From Occultella gossypii (GTDB lineage Bacteria; Actinomycetota; Actinomycetes; Actinomycetales; Beutenbergiaceae), in the NCBI RefSeq assembly GCF_019947135.1, contig NZ_JAGSHT010000001.1, forward strand, positions 1 to 64,000: DNA of 64,000 bases, read 5' to 3'. How positions within the stretch are numbered: the stretch's first letter is position 1; each line of letters begins with the position of its first letter. Below are positions 9,032-18,657 of the stretch, in pieces. The position numbers and the translations under genes were made by a program. Under the pieces are notes generated by a model. It saw only the letters and a program-made list of their open reading frames with translations, made no database searches and was not told the DNA's origin.

Positions 9032-10099
9032 GTGATCGACTTCCGCTACCACATCGTCTCCCTGATCTCGGTGTTCCTCGCGCTCGCCGTCGGCATCGTC
9101 CTCGGCGCCGGCCCGCTGCGCGACTACATCGCCGATGAGCTGACCGGTCAGGTGGAGCTGCTACGCGACGAGAAGGAGGCGCTGCGCGCCGAGCTCGACG
9201 TGGCCGAGATGAACCTGCAGCGTCGCTCGGAGTTCATCTCCGCGTCCGCCCCCGCTCTGCTCGGCGGCGTCCTCGAGGACCGGTCCGTGGCCGTCGTGGA
9301 GCTGCCGGGTGCGAACCCCGAGGTGACCGAGGCCGTGATGATCCGCCTGGAGCAGTCCGGCGCCACCGTGACCGGCCGGGTGATGGTCGGCGAACGCTGG
9401 GCCGACCCCACCGAGCGCGCGTTCCGCTCCGGCATCGCCCAGAGCCTGGTCGGTTACCTGAACCCAGCACCCGCCGCCGACGCCAGCACCGAGACCATCC
9501 TCGGGCAGGCACTCGGCCAGGCACTGACGCTGAGGGACCCGGCGAACCTCGAGGCCCGGTCCGCCGAGGCGGAGAACCTCTACGAACTCCTGATCAGCAG
9601 CGAGCTGATCACCGAGGTGGCCGCGCCCACCGCACCGGCGTACGCCACCGTCGTGATCGCGCCGGAGGTGGTCGAGGAACCGGCCGACGAGGCTGCGGTC
9701 ACCGAGCTGACCGAGGCCAATGTCGCCTACACCGGCCTCGCCGTGGATCTCGCCGGTGCCGGTGAGGCCTCCGTGCTGGCCGGTGCGGACGCCCTTCAGG
9801 GCGACCTGGTCCGGGCCGTTCGCGCCGATGAGGCGGCCGCCTCGGTCGTGACCACGGTGGACGGCGTCGGCACCATCACCGGGCAGGTGACCGTGCCGCT
9901 CGCCGTCGCAGCGACCACGGGCGGCGGCCCCGCGAGCTATGGCTTCGCCGAGGGCGTCACCGCGGTCATCCCGGAGCCGACGACCCTGACGCCGCCCGAC
10001 CCTGCGACGTTCGCCCCAGGGCCCGTGGAGGCCCCGGCCGGTTCCGGGGACACCGGCGACACGGAGCCAACCGACGACGCCACGGACGGCGAGGGATGA
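9032..10099 (+). CDS. steB: SteB/MctB-type membrane-anchored coiled-coil protein
   Basis: Protein of 355 residues with an N-terminal transmembrane anchor (about residues 8-28, VSLISVFLALAVGIVLGAG), a coiled coil (about 33-70), an extracytoplasmic body and a Thr/Asp/Gly-rich tail. This is the DUF3186 'copper transporter' family: SteB in C. glutamicum (partner of SteA in cell separation) and MctB (Rv1698) in M. tuberculosis, proposed to protect against copper. Pairing with steA here favours the septation role (inference). GTG start with AGAAGGAAAG upstream; the end overlaps the next gene by 4 bp. Confidence 0.87.
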   Translation: MIDFRYHIVSLISVFLALAVGIVLGAGPLRDYIADELTGQVELLRDEKEALRAELDVAEMNLQRRSEFISASAPALLGGVLEDRSVAVVELPGANPEVTEAVMIRLEQSGATVTGRVMVGERWADPTERAFRSGIAQSLVGYLNPAPAADASTETILGQALGQALTLRDPANLEARSAEAENLYELLISSELITEVAAPTAPAYATVVIAPEVVEEPADEAAVTELTEANVAYTGLAVDLAGAGEASVLAGADALQGDLVRAVRADEAAASVVTTVDGVGTITGQVTVPLAVAATTGGGPASYGFAEGVTAVIPEPTTLTPPDPATFAPGPVEAPAGSGDTGDTEPTDDATDGEG

Positions 10100-10959
10100 G
10101 CCGCCTGGCCGCGGTGCTCCTCGGGGGTGGCCTGACCGTGGCCGCGTCCGTCCTGCTGCGTGAGGCCACCCCTGGCGGCGCGGCCCGGTGGCAGCGCAAC
10201 AACTACCGCGGCAACACCGTCAGCCTGCTCGGTGGCGTGGCCACCGCCCAGGGATCCGTCTGGGCAGCACTCGGCGCCGGCGGGCGGGCCGGTGCGGCCG
10301 GCGTCCTGGCCGCCGCCGTCGGTGGCGCCCTCGGGGCCGTCGACGACCTCGACCCTGGCGCACCCGCATCCAAGGGCCTGCGCGGGCACCTCGGCGCCCT
10401 CGCGCACGGTGAGGTGACCACCGGCGCCATCAAACTCCTCGGGATCGGCGCGTCCGCCGTGGTCGCCGCCGCCATCGGCACCCGCATGGGCGAGCGCGCC
10501 GCGATCGACGCGGACGAGCCTGGGACCGTCGTCCGGTCGGGGGCCGCCCGCGGGGTCGACGTGCTCACCTCGGGTGCCCTCGTGGCCGGTACCGCGAACC
10601 TCATCAACCTCTTCGACCTGCGACCCGGCCGCGGCCTGAAGGCTGCGGGGGCGCTCGCCGCGCCGCTGGCCCTCACAGGTGGGCCGGGCGCCCCGCTCGC
10701 GACGGGCGCGCTCGCCGTGATCGCGGCCTCCTGGTCCGGCGACCTCGCCGAGCGGACCATGATGGGCGACACCGGCGCGAACGCGCTCGGTGCCCTGGTG
10801 GGCACCGCGTTCGCGCTCCACCCGAGCGCGCGGGTTCGGGGGATCGGCCTCGGCGCCGTGGTGGCGGCCACGCTGCTGAGCGAGCGGGTCAGCTTCTCCA
10901 AGGTCATCGAGGCGACCCCGGTGCTGCGCCGGGTGGACGGTTGGGGCCGGACGGCGTGA
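10096..10959 (+). CDS. Divergent MraY/WecA-like polyprenyl-phosphate sugar-phosphate transferase homologue
   Basis: Multi-membrane-span protein of 287 residues, shorter than MraY or WecA (about 320-370). Three signature regions can be seen in order: VDDLD near residue 82 (for the Asp-Asp motif), NLINLFD near residue 170 (for the NxxNxxDG motif, here without the Gly), and MGDTGANALG near residue 223 (for GDTGSL). NNYRGN near residue 35 fits the conserved NYRG segment. The HHH segment of true MraY is absent. So a membrane glycolipid-carrier transferase or a non-catalytic relative is likely; the substrate is unknown. Coupled to steB (ATGA) and to the MurJ-like gene (GTGA). Confidence 0.7.
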   Translation: MSRLAAVLLGGGLTVAASVLLREATPGGAARWQRNNYRGNTVSLLGGVATAQGSVWAALGAGGRAGAAGVLAAAVGGALGAVDDLDPGAPASKGLRGHLGALAHGEVTTGAIKLLGIGASAVVAAAIGTRMGERAAIDADEPGTVVRSGAARGVDVLTSGALVAGTANLINLFDLRPGRGLKAAGALAAPLALTGGPGAPLATGALAVIAASWSGDLAERTMMGDTGANALGALVGTAFALHPSARVRGIGLGAVVAATLLSERVSFSKVIEATPVLRRVDGWGRTA

Positions 10960-12566
10960 GCCCACGCCGCCTGCTCGGTGGCGTCGCCGGCGCGGCGACC
11001 ATGATCGCCGTCCTCACCGTGGCGTCCCGCCTGATCGGCTTCGGTCGCTGGTGGGTGCAGGCCAAGACCGTCGGCGCAACGGCCGTCGGCAACGCCTACG
11101 CCACCGCGAACACGGTCCCGAACGTGCTCTACGAAGTGGTCGCGGGCGGCGCGCTCGCAGGCGCCGTGATCCCGCTGCTCGCGGCCCCGCTGGCCCGGAA
11201 GATCCAGGCCGACGTCGACCGGATCTCCTCGGCGCTGCTCACCTGGGCGATGCTCGCGCTGATCCCGATCGCACTCGCACTGACCCTGCTGGCCCGGCCG
11301 ATCGCCGAGGCCCTGCCGCAGTCCGTCGGTGGGAACCCCGCCGCGCAGGAGGACCTGACGACCTTCTTCCTGATCGTGTTCGCACCCCAGGTGGTGCTGT
11401 ACGGGATCGGAGTGGTGCTGACCGGCATCCTGCAGGCACACCGGCGCTTCCTCGCACCCGCACTCGCCCCGCTGGTGTCCTCGACGGTCGTCATCCTCAG
11501 CTACGTCGCGTTCGGCGCTCTCGCGGACGGCATGCAGGATCAGCCGGGACAGCTCTCGGACGCCGCCCTCGCCTGGCTGGCCTGGGGCACCACTGCGGGG
11601 GTCGCCGTGCTGTCCCTGCCGCTGCTGATCCCGGTCCGCCGTTGTGGGGTCCGGCTGCGCCCGACGCTACGGTTCCCGCCCGGGGTGGCCCGCCGGGCCG
11701 GGGCACTCGCGCTCGCCGGCATCGGGTCCCTGGTGGCGCAGCAGGTCAGCGTCCTGGCGGTCGTGCTGCTCGCCCGCAAGGGTGGCGCGGAGGGCACCAT
11801 CAACGTCTTCCAGTGGACCCAGGCGGTCTATCTGCTGCCGTACGCGGTGCTCGCGATCCCGCTCGCGACGGCCGTCTTCCCCCGCCTCGCCGAACTTGCC
11901 TCGAACGGGCACCGGGACCAGTTCGCCCGCACCGCCGACGGGTCCACCCGGGCCGTACTGGCCGTTTCGATGCTCGGCATGGCTGCCCTGCTGGCCGTGG
12001 CCCCCGCGGCGGAGGCCGTCTTCGCGCTCGACAACGACACCGCCGGAATGACGATGGCGCTGACGCTCATGGCACCTGGGGTGGTGGGCCTGGCGATGAT
12101 CTTCCACGTCGGCCGGGCGCTGTTCGCGCTCGACCGGCAACGGGTGGCCGTCGCCGCTACCGCGGCCGGTTGGCTCGTGGTGACCGTCGCCTGCGCAGTC
12201 GGCGTGCGGGTGGTGGCGCCGGACGGCGGAGCTCCCGCGGCCACGCTGGCGGTCCTGGGCCTCGGGCACAGCATCGGGATGACCGTGGCCGGCCTGGCCC
12301 TGCTCGTCGCGTTCGCGCGGGCCCTGCCCGGCTCGGTCACGCGGGCGAGCGCTCGGACGGTGCTGGTCTCCGGTGGCGGCGCCGTGATCGGCGCACTCGT
12401 GGGCCGGTGGGCGACGGACGCGGTCCTCGACCTCGCCGGCCACTCCGGGCTCGCCGCCGTGATGGCCGCCCTGCTCGGCGCGATCCTCGCCGGAGCGGCC
12501 GTGTGTGGTGCGGTGTTCGCCGCGGACCGTGGCATCCTGAACATCCTGAGGAGGACCCGTGCCTGA
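10956..12566 (+). CDS. MurJ/MviN-family lipid-linked glycan flippase
   Basis: Polytopic membrane protein of 536 residues, the usual size for the MOP-superfamily MurJ branch (14 TM). The N-terminus shows the family pattern (VASRLIGFGR, then NTVPNVLYEVVAGGALAGAVIP). An in-frame TTG exists at 10941, but GTG 10956 is preferred because it makes a GTGA overlap with the previous stop. Canonical murJ usually lies elsewhere in actinobacteria (near the origin), so this is probably a paralogue acting on the lipid-linked product of the neighbouring transferase and GT4 enzyme (inference). Overlaps the next gene by 8 bp. Confidence 0.85.
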   Translation: MSPRRLLGGVAGAATMIAVLTVASRLIGFGRWWVQAKTVGATAVGNAYATANTVPNVLYEVVAGGALAGAVIPLLAAPLARKIQADVDRISSALLTWAMLALIPIALALTLLARPIAEALPQSVGGNPAAQEDLTTFFLIVFAPQVVLYGIGVVLTGILQAHRRFLAPALAPLVSSTVVILSYVAFGALADGMQDQPGQLSDAALAWLAWGTTAGVAVLSLPLLIPVRRCGVRLRPTLRFPPGVARRAGALALAGIGSLVAQQVSVLAVVLLARKGGAEGTINVFQWTQAVYLLPYAVLAIPLATAVFPRLAELASNGHRDQFARTADGSTRAVLAVSMLGMAALLAVAPAAEAVFALDNDTAGMTMALTLMAPGVVGLAMIFHVGRALFALDRQRVAVAATAAGWLVVTVACAVGVRVVAPDGGAPAATLAVLGLGHSIGMTVAGLALLVAFARALPGSVTRASARTVLVSGGGAVIGALVGRWATDAVLDLAGHSGLAAVMAALLGAILAGAAVCGAVFAADRGILNILRRTRA

Positions 12567-13671
12567 GCTTCGGATCGTGCAACTCACCGGCTCCAGTGAC
12601 GGTGGGGTCGGTCGCCACGCCCGGGAACTGGCGGAACATCTCGCCCGCGAGCACCGGGTGATCCTGGCCGGACCGCCGGGCGTGATCGCCGCCGCTGCCG
12701 ACGGGGTGCACACCCGGCAGGTGACGATCGCCGACCGCCCCCGGATGTCCGACGCGAACGCCGTCGCCCGGATCCGCAGCATCGCCCGGCGCGCCGACGT
12801 GGTGCACGCCCACGGCCTGCGTGCCGGGGCACTCGCCGCGCTGGCCCTGACGCCGCCCGGGCATGGCCCGGATCGGACCGCCCTCGTGGTCACGCTGCAC
12901 AACGCACCGGTGGGCGGCGTCGGGATGCGGACGGTGGCCGCGGGCCTGGAGCGGCTCATCTTCGCCCGTGCCGACGCCGTCCTCGGGGTCAGCGGGGACC
13001 TCGTCGAGCATGCCCGGCAGCTCGGTGCCAAGAACCCCGAGCGTGCCCTTGTGCCGGCGCCGGTGCGCGTCGCCGAGACAGCGGGACAGGGTGGTGCGAA
13101 GCCGTTGGACGCCTCCGGGCGGCGCCGCCTCGGCATCTCGCCCGAGCACCGGATGGTGCTCACGGCCGCCCGGCTCGCGCCGCAGAAGGGCCTCGGCCTG
13201 CTCGCCGATGCCGCTGCGCTCCTCGCCGCCCGGGCGCCGGATGCCCGCTGGTTGGTGGCCGGTTCGGGTCCGCTGCTGGACGAGCTGGCCGATCAGGTGC
13301 TCGGGGAGGATCTCCCCGTCATCCTGCTCGGATGGCGGGACGACCTGTCCACCTTGATGGCCACCGCCGACGTGGTGGTGAGCACCAGCGCATGGGAGGG
13401 GCAGCCGCTGAACCTCCAGGAGGCCCTGGCCGCGGGTGCACCGATCGTGGCGACGGACGTGGGCGGCACCGGCGAGGTCACCGGCGACGCGGCGGAACTC
13501 GTGCCCTTCCCGGACGCGGATGTGATGGCGGCCCGGATCGCTGCCGTGCTGTCCGATCCCGAGCGGCAGCAGTCGATGCGTGCGGCGTCGCTGGCCCGGG
13601 CCGCCGAGCTGCCGACCGCGGCCGACTCGCTCGCTCAGGTGCTCAGGATCTACACAACGGTGATAGCGTAA
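12559..13671 (+). CDS. GT4-family (GT-B fold) glycosyltransferase
   Basis: Protein of 370 residues. The N-terminal GGVGRHARELAEHL loop, AARLAPQKGL in the second Rossmann domain, and the EX7E motif EGQPLNLQE followed by GAPIVATDVGG are GT4 hallmarks. No membrane segment, so it is cytoplasmic and uses a nucleotide-sugar donor; donor and acceptor cannot be read from sequence. GTG start with GAGGAGGA just upstream, overlapping the MurJ-like gene by 8 bp. It completes a transferase-flippase-glycosyltransferase set. Confidence 0.87.
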   Translation: MPELRIVQLTGSSDGGVGRHARELAEHLAREHRVILAGPPGVIAAAADGVHTRQVTIADRPRMSDANAVARIRSIARRADVVHAHGLRAGALAALALTPPGHGPDRTALVVTLHNAPVGGVGMRTVAAGLERLIFARADAVLGVSGDLVEHARQLGAKNPERALVPAPVRVAETAGQGGAKPLDASGRRRLGISPEHRMVLTAARLAPQKGLGLLADAAALLAARAPDARWLVAGSGPLLDELADQVLGEDLPVILLGWRDDLSTLMATADVVVSTSAWEGQPLNLQEALAAGAPIVATDVGGTGEVTGDAAELVPFPDADVMAARIAAVLSDPERQQSMRAASLARAAELPTAADSLAQVLRIYTTVIA

Positions 13672-13677
13672 AAGTCC

Positions 13678-15393
13678 GTGGTGAACTCTTCGGACCGGTA
13701 CGCCGGCAACCTGGCCAACATCCCGCGTCATATCTTCGTGACGGGCGGTGTCGCCTCCTCGCTCGGCAAGGGGCTGACCGCCTCGAGCCTCGGTCATCTG
13801 CTCCGCGCCCGCGGACTGCGGGTGACCATGCAGAAGCTCGATCCGTACATCAATGTGGACCCGGGCACGATGAACCCGTTCCAGCACGGTGAGGTGTTCG
13901 TCACAGAGGACGGCGCCGAGACGGACCTGGACATCGGCCACTACGAGCGCTTCCTCGACGTCAACCTGAGCGCCGGGGCCAACGTCACAACGGGCGTCGT
14001 CTACTCCACGGTGATCGCCAAGGAGCGCCGTGGGGAGTACCTCGGGGACACGGTCCAGGTGATCCCGCACATCACCGACGAGATCAAGCACCGGATGCGC
14101 GCCCAGGCCACCCCCGCGGCCGGCGAGCAGGCACCGGACGTCATCATCACCGAGGTCGGTGGCACGGTCGGCGACATCGAGTCCCAGCCGTTCCTCGAGG
14201 CGGCGCGCCAGGTCCGCCAGGACATCGGCCGCGACAACGTGTTCTTCGTGCATGTCTCACTGGTGCCCTACCTGGCTCCGAGCGGAGAACTCAAGACGAA
14301 GCCCACCCAGCACTCGGTGGCCGCGCTGCGCAGCATCGGTATCCAGCCGGACGCGATCGTGTGCCGTGCCGACCGGGACATCCCCGAGTCCGTGAAGGGC
14401 AAGATCGCCGCCATGTGTGACGTGGACCGCGAGGCCGTCATCACCTGCGTCGACGCGCCGAGCATCTACGACATCCCCAAGGTGCTGCACAGCGAGGGCC
14501 TGGACGCCTACGTGGTCCGCCGCCTGTCGATCCCGTTCCGGGACGTCGAGTGGGACTCCTGGCACGGCCTGCTCGACCGCGTGCACCACCCGGCCGACGA
14601 GGTCGAGGTGGCCCTGGTCGGCAAGTACATCGACCTGCCGGACGCCTACCTGTCCGTCACCGAGGCGCTGCGTGCCGGTGGCTTCCACGAGAACAGCCGG
14701 GTCAACATCCGCTGGGTCGCCTCCGACGACTGCGCCACCGAGGCCGGCGCCCGCAAGGCCCTCGCCGGTGTCGACGCCGTGCTCATCCCCGGCGGTTTCG
14801 GCGTCCGCGGGATCGAAGGCAAGCTCGGGGCCCTGCGGTGGGCCCGCGAGCAGCAGGTGCCCACACTCGGCATCTGCCTCGGTCTGCAGTGCATGGTCAT
14901 TGAGTACGCCCGCAACGTCCTCGGCCTCGAGCAGGCGTCCTCCACCGAGTTCGACCCACAGTCCCCGGACCCGGTGGTCGCGACCATGGAGGAACAACTC
15001 GCGATCGTCGACGGCGAAGGGGACCTGGGCGGCACGATGCGCCTGGGCAGCTACGAGGCCGTGCTCACACCCGGCTCCGTGGTCGCCGAGACCTACGGTG
15101 CCGAGCGGGTCTCCGAGCGACACCGGCACCGCTACGAGGTGAACAACTCCTACCGCGACGTGCTCGCCGAGGCCGGTCTGCAGATCAGCGGTCGGTCCCC
15201 GGACTCCTCGCTGGTGGAGTTCGTCGAGCTGAGCCGCGAGCAGCACCCGTACTACGTCGCCACCCAGGCGCACCCGGAGTTCAAGTCCCGGCCGACCCGC
15301 GCGCACCCGCTGTTCGTGGGGCTGATCGCGGCCGCGCTCGGCCGCCAGCGCGAGACGCGCCTGCTCGAGGTGGAGCCGGCCCGCAATGCCTGA
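13678..15393 (+). CDS. pyrG: CTP synthase
   Basis: Protein of 571 residues that converts UTP to CTP with glutamine as nitrogen donor. The N-terminal amidoligase opens with [20 protein letters not shown] and [20 protein letters not shown]; the C-terminal class I glutaminase has GICLGLQC (nucleophile Cys near residue 400) and a downstream His-x-Glu site. A TAGCGT box at 13664-13669 lies 8 nt before GTG 13678 with no Shine-Dalgarno, so a leaderless transcript is possible. A second in-frame GTG follows at 13681. Ends with an 8-bp overlap into the NUDIX gene. Confidence 0.97.
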   Translation: MVNSSDRYAGNLANIPRHIFVTGGVASSLGKGLTASSLGHLLRARGLRVTMQKLDPYINVDPGTMNPFQHGEVFVTEDGAETDLDIGHYERFLDVNLSAGANVTTGVVYSTVIAKERRGEYLGDTVQVIPHITDEIKHRMRAQATPAAGEQAPDVIITEVGGTVGDIESQPFLEAARQVRQDIGRDNVFFVHVSLVPYLAPSGELKTKPTQHSVAALRSIGIQPDAIVCRADRDIPESVKGKIAAMCDVDREAVITCVDAPSIYDIPKVLHSEGLDAYVVRRLSIPFRDVEWDSWHGLLDRVHHPADEVEVALVGKYIDLPDAYLSVTEALRAGGFHENSRVNIRWVASDDCATEAGARKALAGVDAVLIPGGFGVRGIEGKLGALRWAREQQVPTLGICLGLQCMVIEYARNVLGLEQASSTEFDPQSPDPVVATMEEQLAIVDGEGDLGGTMRLGSYEAVLTPGSVVAETYGAERVSERHRHRYEVNNSYRDVLAEAGLQISGRSPDSSLVEFVELSREQHPYYVATQAHPEFKSRPTRAHPLFVGLIAAALGRQRETRLLEVEPARNA

Positions 15394-16039
15394 CGGCGGC
15401 CGTCGGCCAGGTGCTGCGCCGTTCGAAGGGCCCATCGCGGACGAGCGCGCCGCCCTGCCGATCACGGACTCCCGCACCATCCACGCCGGCTACGTGTTCG
15501 ACATCGTCGCCGAGACGGTCGACCTCGGCTCAGCCGGGACCGTGCACCGGGAGTTCATGAAGCACCCGGGCGCCGTCGCGGTGGTGGCACTGGACGAGGC
15601 GGACCGCGTGCTGCTGCTGCGCCAGTACCGACACCCGGTCCGGTCCTACCTGTGGGAGGTCCCGGCGGGACTGCTCGACGTGGCGGACGAGCCACTCGTG
15701 GACGCCGCCGCACGGGAGCTGGCCGAGGAGGCGGACCTGCGGGCCGCTCGCTGGGACACGCTCGTGGACTACTACACGAGCCCCGGCGGCTCCGACGAGG
15801 CGCTGCGGATCTTCCTCGCCCGGGACCTCAGTGAGGTCCCCGACGGCGACCGGTTCACCCGCGAGGGTGAGGAGGCCGGGATGGAGTTGCGCTGGGTGCC
15901 GCTCCCCGACGCCGTCGCCATGGTCCTGGCCGGGGACCTGCACAACCCGAGCGCCGTCGCGGGGCTACTGGCCCTGCAGGCGGCGCACGCCACCGGCTTC
16001 AGCGGGCTCCGGCCCGCCGATGCCACCTGGGTGCGCTGA
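15386..16039 (+). CDS. NUDIX hydrolase, ADP-ribose pyrophosphatase type
   Basis: Protein of 217 residues. The NUDIX box reads [21 protein letters not shown], cut here to its key residues: G-x5-E-x7-REL-x-EE. The surrounding fold ([12 protein letters not shown]-like strand, [18 protein letters not shown]) matches ADP-ribose pyrophosphatases, and position after pyrG equals Rv1700. ATG 15386 overlaps pyrG by 8 bp. Its last 75 bp overlap the convergent ctaA gene, so the C-terminal ~25 residues are coded on both strands. Confidence 0.9.
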   Translation: MPDGGRRPGAAPFEGPIADERAALPITDSRTIHAGYVFDIVAETVDLGSAGTVHREFMKHPGAVAVVALDEADRVLLLRQYRHPVRSYLWEVPAGLLDVADEPLVDAAARELAEEADLRAARWDTLVDYYTSPGGSDEALRIFLARDLSEVPDGDRFTREGEEAGMELRWVPLPDAVAMVLAGDLHNPSAVAGLLALQAAHATGFSGLRPADATWVR

Positions 16040-16969
16040 CCGGACCCGCAGGCCGAACACCGCGACGGTCGTCGCGACGATCAGCAGCGCCGAGCCCACC
16101 AGGTGCATGCCGACCGCGAGCTCGGGCAACCCGTTGAAGTACTGGTAGTAGCCGATACCGCCCTGCAAGGCGGTCATCGCGACCAGCAGCCACGCCCGGC
16201 GACGCGCCGTGGCCAGGGCCGCTGCGCCGTCGGGCACCTCGGCCTGCGGCCGGGCGCGGTACAGCGCCACGAGCAGCAGCGCCAGCACGGCGACGAACAC
16301 CCACACCGTGCCCGAGTGGAGCCTGGTGACCAGCAACGGGTCGACGGCGAACCGGTAGCCGACCTCGTCGTCGCCCGAGTGTGGGCCGGCTCCGGTGACC
16401 ACGACGCCGAGGGTGACCACCAGGCCCGCCAGCACCGCGAGGAGGCGGCCCAGCACCCGGATGGCGGGGCCGACAACGGACACCGTCGGGCCGTCGCCCT
16501 CCCGCCAGCGCAGCAGCAGCACAGTGGAGAGCCAGACCAGCGCCGCGGAGAGCAGGAAGTGGGAGCCGACGATGGCCGGGTGCAGCTCGATCCGGACGGT
16601 GATCCCGCCGATCACGGCCTGCACCAGCACCAGAACCAGCGGGACCGTCGCGAGCCGGCGAAAGCCCGGGTTGCGCACGGGGGTGACCCCGGCACGTTCC
16701 TGCGTGAACACGAGCAGCACCACGGCTGCGGAGACGGCCACCAGCAACCCGGCCACGGTCCGGTTCCCGAACTCCACGAACGGGTGGTACGTGGCGGCCT
16801 CATGGAACGCGGGTGCGAACTGGCCCGGTTCACACTGCGGCCAGGTGGAGCAGCCGAGGCCGGAACCGGTCAGCCGCACCGCCCCGCCGGTTCCGATGAT
16901 GACGATCTGGCCGATGAGGTTCGCCACGATCGCGGTGCCGGTGAGCTTGGTGTGGGTTGCGGGGGACAC
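15965..16969 (-). CDS. ctaA: Heme A synthase (CtaA/COX15)
   Basis: Polytopic protein of 334 residues that oxidises heme O to heme A for aa3-type cytochrome oxidase. The N-terminal helix ends in GGAVRLTGSGLGCSTWPQC, shortened here: VRLTGSGLGC-x4-C carries the extracytoplasmic Cys pair. Putative heme-ligand histidines lie in HPAIVGSHFLL, RLHSGTVW and VGMHLVGS. Start is GTG 16969; a TACCGT box (minus strand, 16981-16976) ends 6 nt before it, so ctaA may have its own leaderless promoter although it lies only 21 bp behind the ABC permease. SURF1 at 36173-37093 is another oxidase-assembly factor in the window. Confidence 0.92.
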   Translation of the reverse strand: MSPATHTKLTGTAIVANLIGQIVIIGTGGAVRLTGSGLGCSTWPQCEPGQFAPAFHEAATYHPFVEFGNRTVAGLLVAVSAAVVLLVFTQERAGVTPVRNPGFRRLATVPLVLVLVQAVIGGITVRIELHPAIVGSHFLLSAALVWLSTVLLLRWREGDGPTVSVVGPAIRVLGRLLAVLAGLVVTLGVVVTGAGPHSGDDEVGYRFAVDPLLVTRLHSGTVWVFVAVLALLLVALYRARPQAEVPDGAAALATARRRAWLLVAMTALQGGIGYYQYFNGLPELAVGMHLVGSALLIVATTVAVFGLRVRSAHPGGIGGPEPAEAGGVRRLQGQ

Positions 16970-16990
16970 ATGCCTACGGTAATGCGCTCC

Positions 16991-17746
16991 TCAGTCCCAC
17001 TTGAACCAGCGCACCGTCGCGGCGCTGAACAGCACGGTCCAGGCGGCGAGCACGGCGAGCGCTATCCAGGTGGCGCCCGAAGGGCCAGGGCCGAGCGCGG
17101 TCCGCATGGCCTCACCGAGCGCCCCGGACGGCAGGAACCGGGTGGGGCCGGCGGCCGGGAGCAGGATGCCCCCGCCGACCACGAGGAGCAGCCAGAGCAG
17201 GTTCGCCCCGGCCAGGACCGCCTCGGCGCGCAGCGTGCCGGCGAGCAGGAGGGCCATGGCCGTGAACGCGCCGGTGCCGAGTACGACGGCGAGCAGCGCG
17301 GCGCCGATCCCGGCCGGGTTCGGCTGCCAACCGAGGGCGAGGGCGAGGCCGCCGAGGATCACGACCTGGACGGCCTCCATCGCGAACACGCCGAGCACCT
17401 TGCCGCCGAGCAGTCCGGTGCGTCCGAGTGGGGTGGTGGCGAGCAGGCGCAGTGCGCCTGCGCGCCGGTCGAAGCCGGTGGAGATCGCCTGGGAGGTGAA
17501 CGCGGTGGACATCACGGCCAACGCGAGAACGCCGGGGGCGGCCACGTCGATCACCGGGGCACCGTCGGTGTCCAGGCGGATCAGGTCCGTGCGCACGAGC
17601 ACCACCAGCATCAGCGCCGGCAGGATCAGGGTGAGCAGGAGCTGTTCACCGTTGCGGATCAGGTTGCGCAGCTCGAAGCCGGCATGCGCCGCCACCCGGC
17701 GCGGCCACGGGGCGCCACCGGCGTGCGGTTGCAGCGTCACGGTCAT
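16991..17746 (-). CDS. ABC-2 type exporter permease
   Basis: Membrane protein of 251 residues with about six hydrophobic segments and the ABC-2 permease pattern. Coupled by a 4-bp overlap to the ATPase gene upstream of it. The pair corresponds to Rv1457c-Rv1458c, which also precede ctaA and stand divergent from suf. Substrate unknown; the older 'antibiotic transport' name of the family has no direct support here. Confidence 0.85.
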   Translation of the reverse strand: MTVTLQPHAGGAPWPRRVAAHAGFELRNLIRNGEQLLLTLILPALMLVVLVRTDLIRLDTDGAPVIDVAAPGVLALAVMSTAFTSQAISTGFDRRAGALRLLATTPLGRTGLLGGKVLGVFAMEAVQVVILGGLALALGWQPNPAGIGAALLAVVLGTGAFTAMALLLAGTLRAEAVLAGANLLWLLLVVGGGILLPAAGPTRFLPSGALGEAMRTALGPGPSGATWIALAVLAAWTVLFSAATVRWFKWD

Positions 17747-18657
17747 CGCAGGCTCCGTCCGGTCAGGTCGAGGAAGGCGTCCTCGAGGGTGCGTGTGCCA
17801 CCCTCGAACTCGAGGGTGAGGCCGTGCGCGTCGGCGAGCTGTGCGAGAGCGGTCTGCGCGGCCGGGGTCAGCGGACCGGACAGGCGGGCGGCGTGCGGGG
17901 TGGGTGGCGCCGCGGACCGGACCGGGCCGTCCGGGGCCGCCTCGACGCTCGGCGCCGACGTGGCCTCCGGGACTCCGACCGCCTCGGTCAGCTCGGCGAC
18001 CGTGCCCTGCGCCAGCACGACGCCGTGGTCGATGATCGCGACGTGATCGGCGAGCCGGGCGGCCTCGTCCATCAGGTGCGTGCTCAGGATGACGCTCACG
18101 CCGTCGGCCCGCAGTCCCTCGATCAGGTCCCAGACGACCAGGCGTGCCTGCGGGTCGAGCCCGGCGCTGGGCTCGTCCAGGAACACCAGGTCGGGCCGGC
18201 CGACCAGGGCGATCGCCAGGGCCAGGCGCTGGCGCTGTCCGCCCGAGAGGCGGCGCACCGACGTGCGCGCGAACGCGTCCAGGCCGAGGAGGTCGACGAG
18301 CTCGTCGACGTCACGGGGCGCGGCGTACATGCGGGCGACGTGCCGCAGCAGCTCCAGCGGGCGGGCCATGATCGGCAGGCCGCCGTCCTGGACCATCACG
18401 CCGACCCGAGGGCGCAACTGGGCGGCGTGCCGCCGGGGATCGAGGCCGAGGACCCGCACCAGCCCGCGGTCGGCCCTCTGAAGGCCCTCGCAGATCCCCA
18501 TCAGCGTGGTCTTGCCGGCGCCGTTCGGGCCGAGGATCGCCGTGACGGCACCCCGCTGGGCCGACAGGGACAGGGACCGTAGCGCGTGGGTGTCGCCGAA
18601 GGACTTCGTGACGCCATCGAGTTCGAGACACCAGTGATCGGTGCCGGGTGCGAGCAT
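17743..18657 (-). CDS. ABC transporter ATP-binding protein (exporter)
   Basis: ATPase of about 304 residues with Walker A GPNGAGKTT, signature LSGGQRQRLALA and Walker B LVFLDEPSAGLDP, plus a C-terminal extension after the ABC core. An in-frame ATG exists at 18720, but the extra 21 residues do not look like an ABC N-terminus. ATG 18657 is chosen because a TACGCT box (minus strand, 18669-18664) ends 6 nt before it, as for a leaderless start. Divergent from sufR and coupled to the permease downstream. Confidence 0.88.
   Translation of the reverse strand: MLAPGTDHWCLELDGVTKSFGDTHALRSLSLSAQRGAVTAILGPNGAGKTTLMGICEGLQRADRGLVRVLGLDPRRHAAQLRPRVGVMVQDGGLPIMARPLELLRHVARMYAAPRDVDELVDLLGLDAFARTSVRRLSGGQRQRLALAIALVGRPDLVFLDEPSAGLDPQARLVVWDLIEGLRADGVSVILSTHLMDEAARLADHVAIIDHGVVLAQGTVAELTEAVGVPEATSAPSVEAAPDGPVRSAAPPTPHAARLSGPLTPAAQTALAQLADAHGLTLEFEGGTRTLEDAFLDLTGRSLR

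Noticed and set aside
16103-18046. A 647-residue plus-strand open frame over ctaA and the ABC genes
   Set aside because: Opposite strand of well-supported membrane genes; composition is that of a shadow frame.
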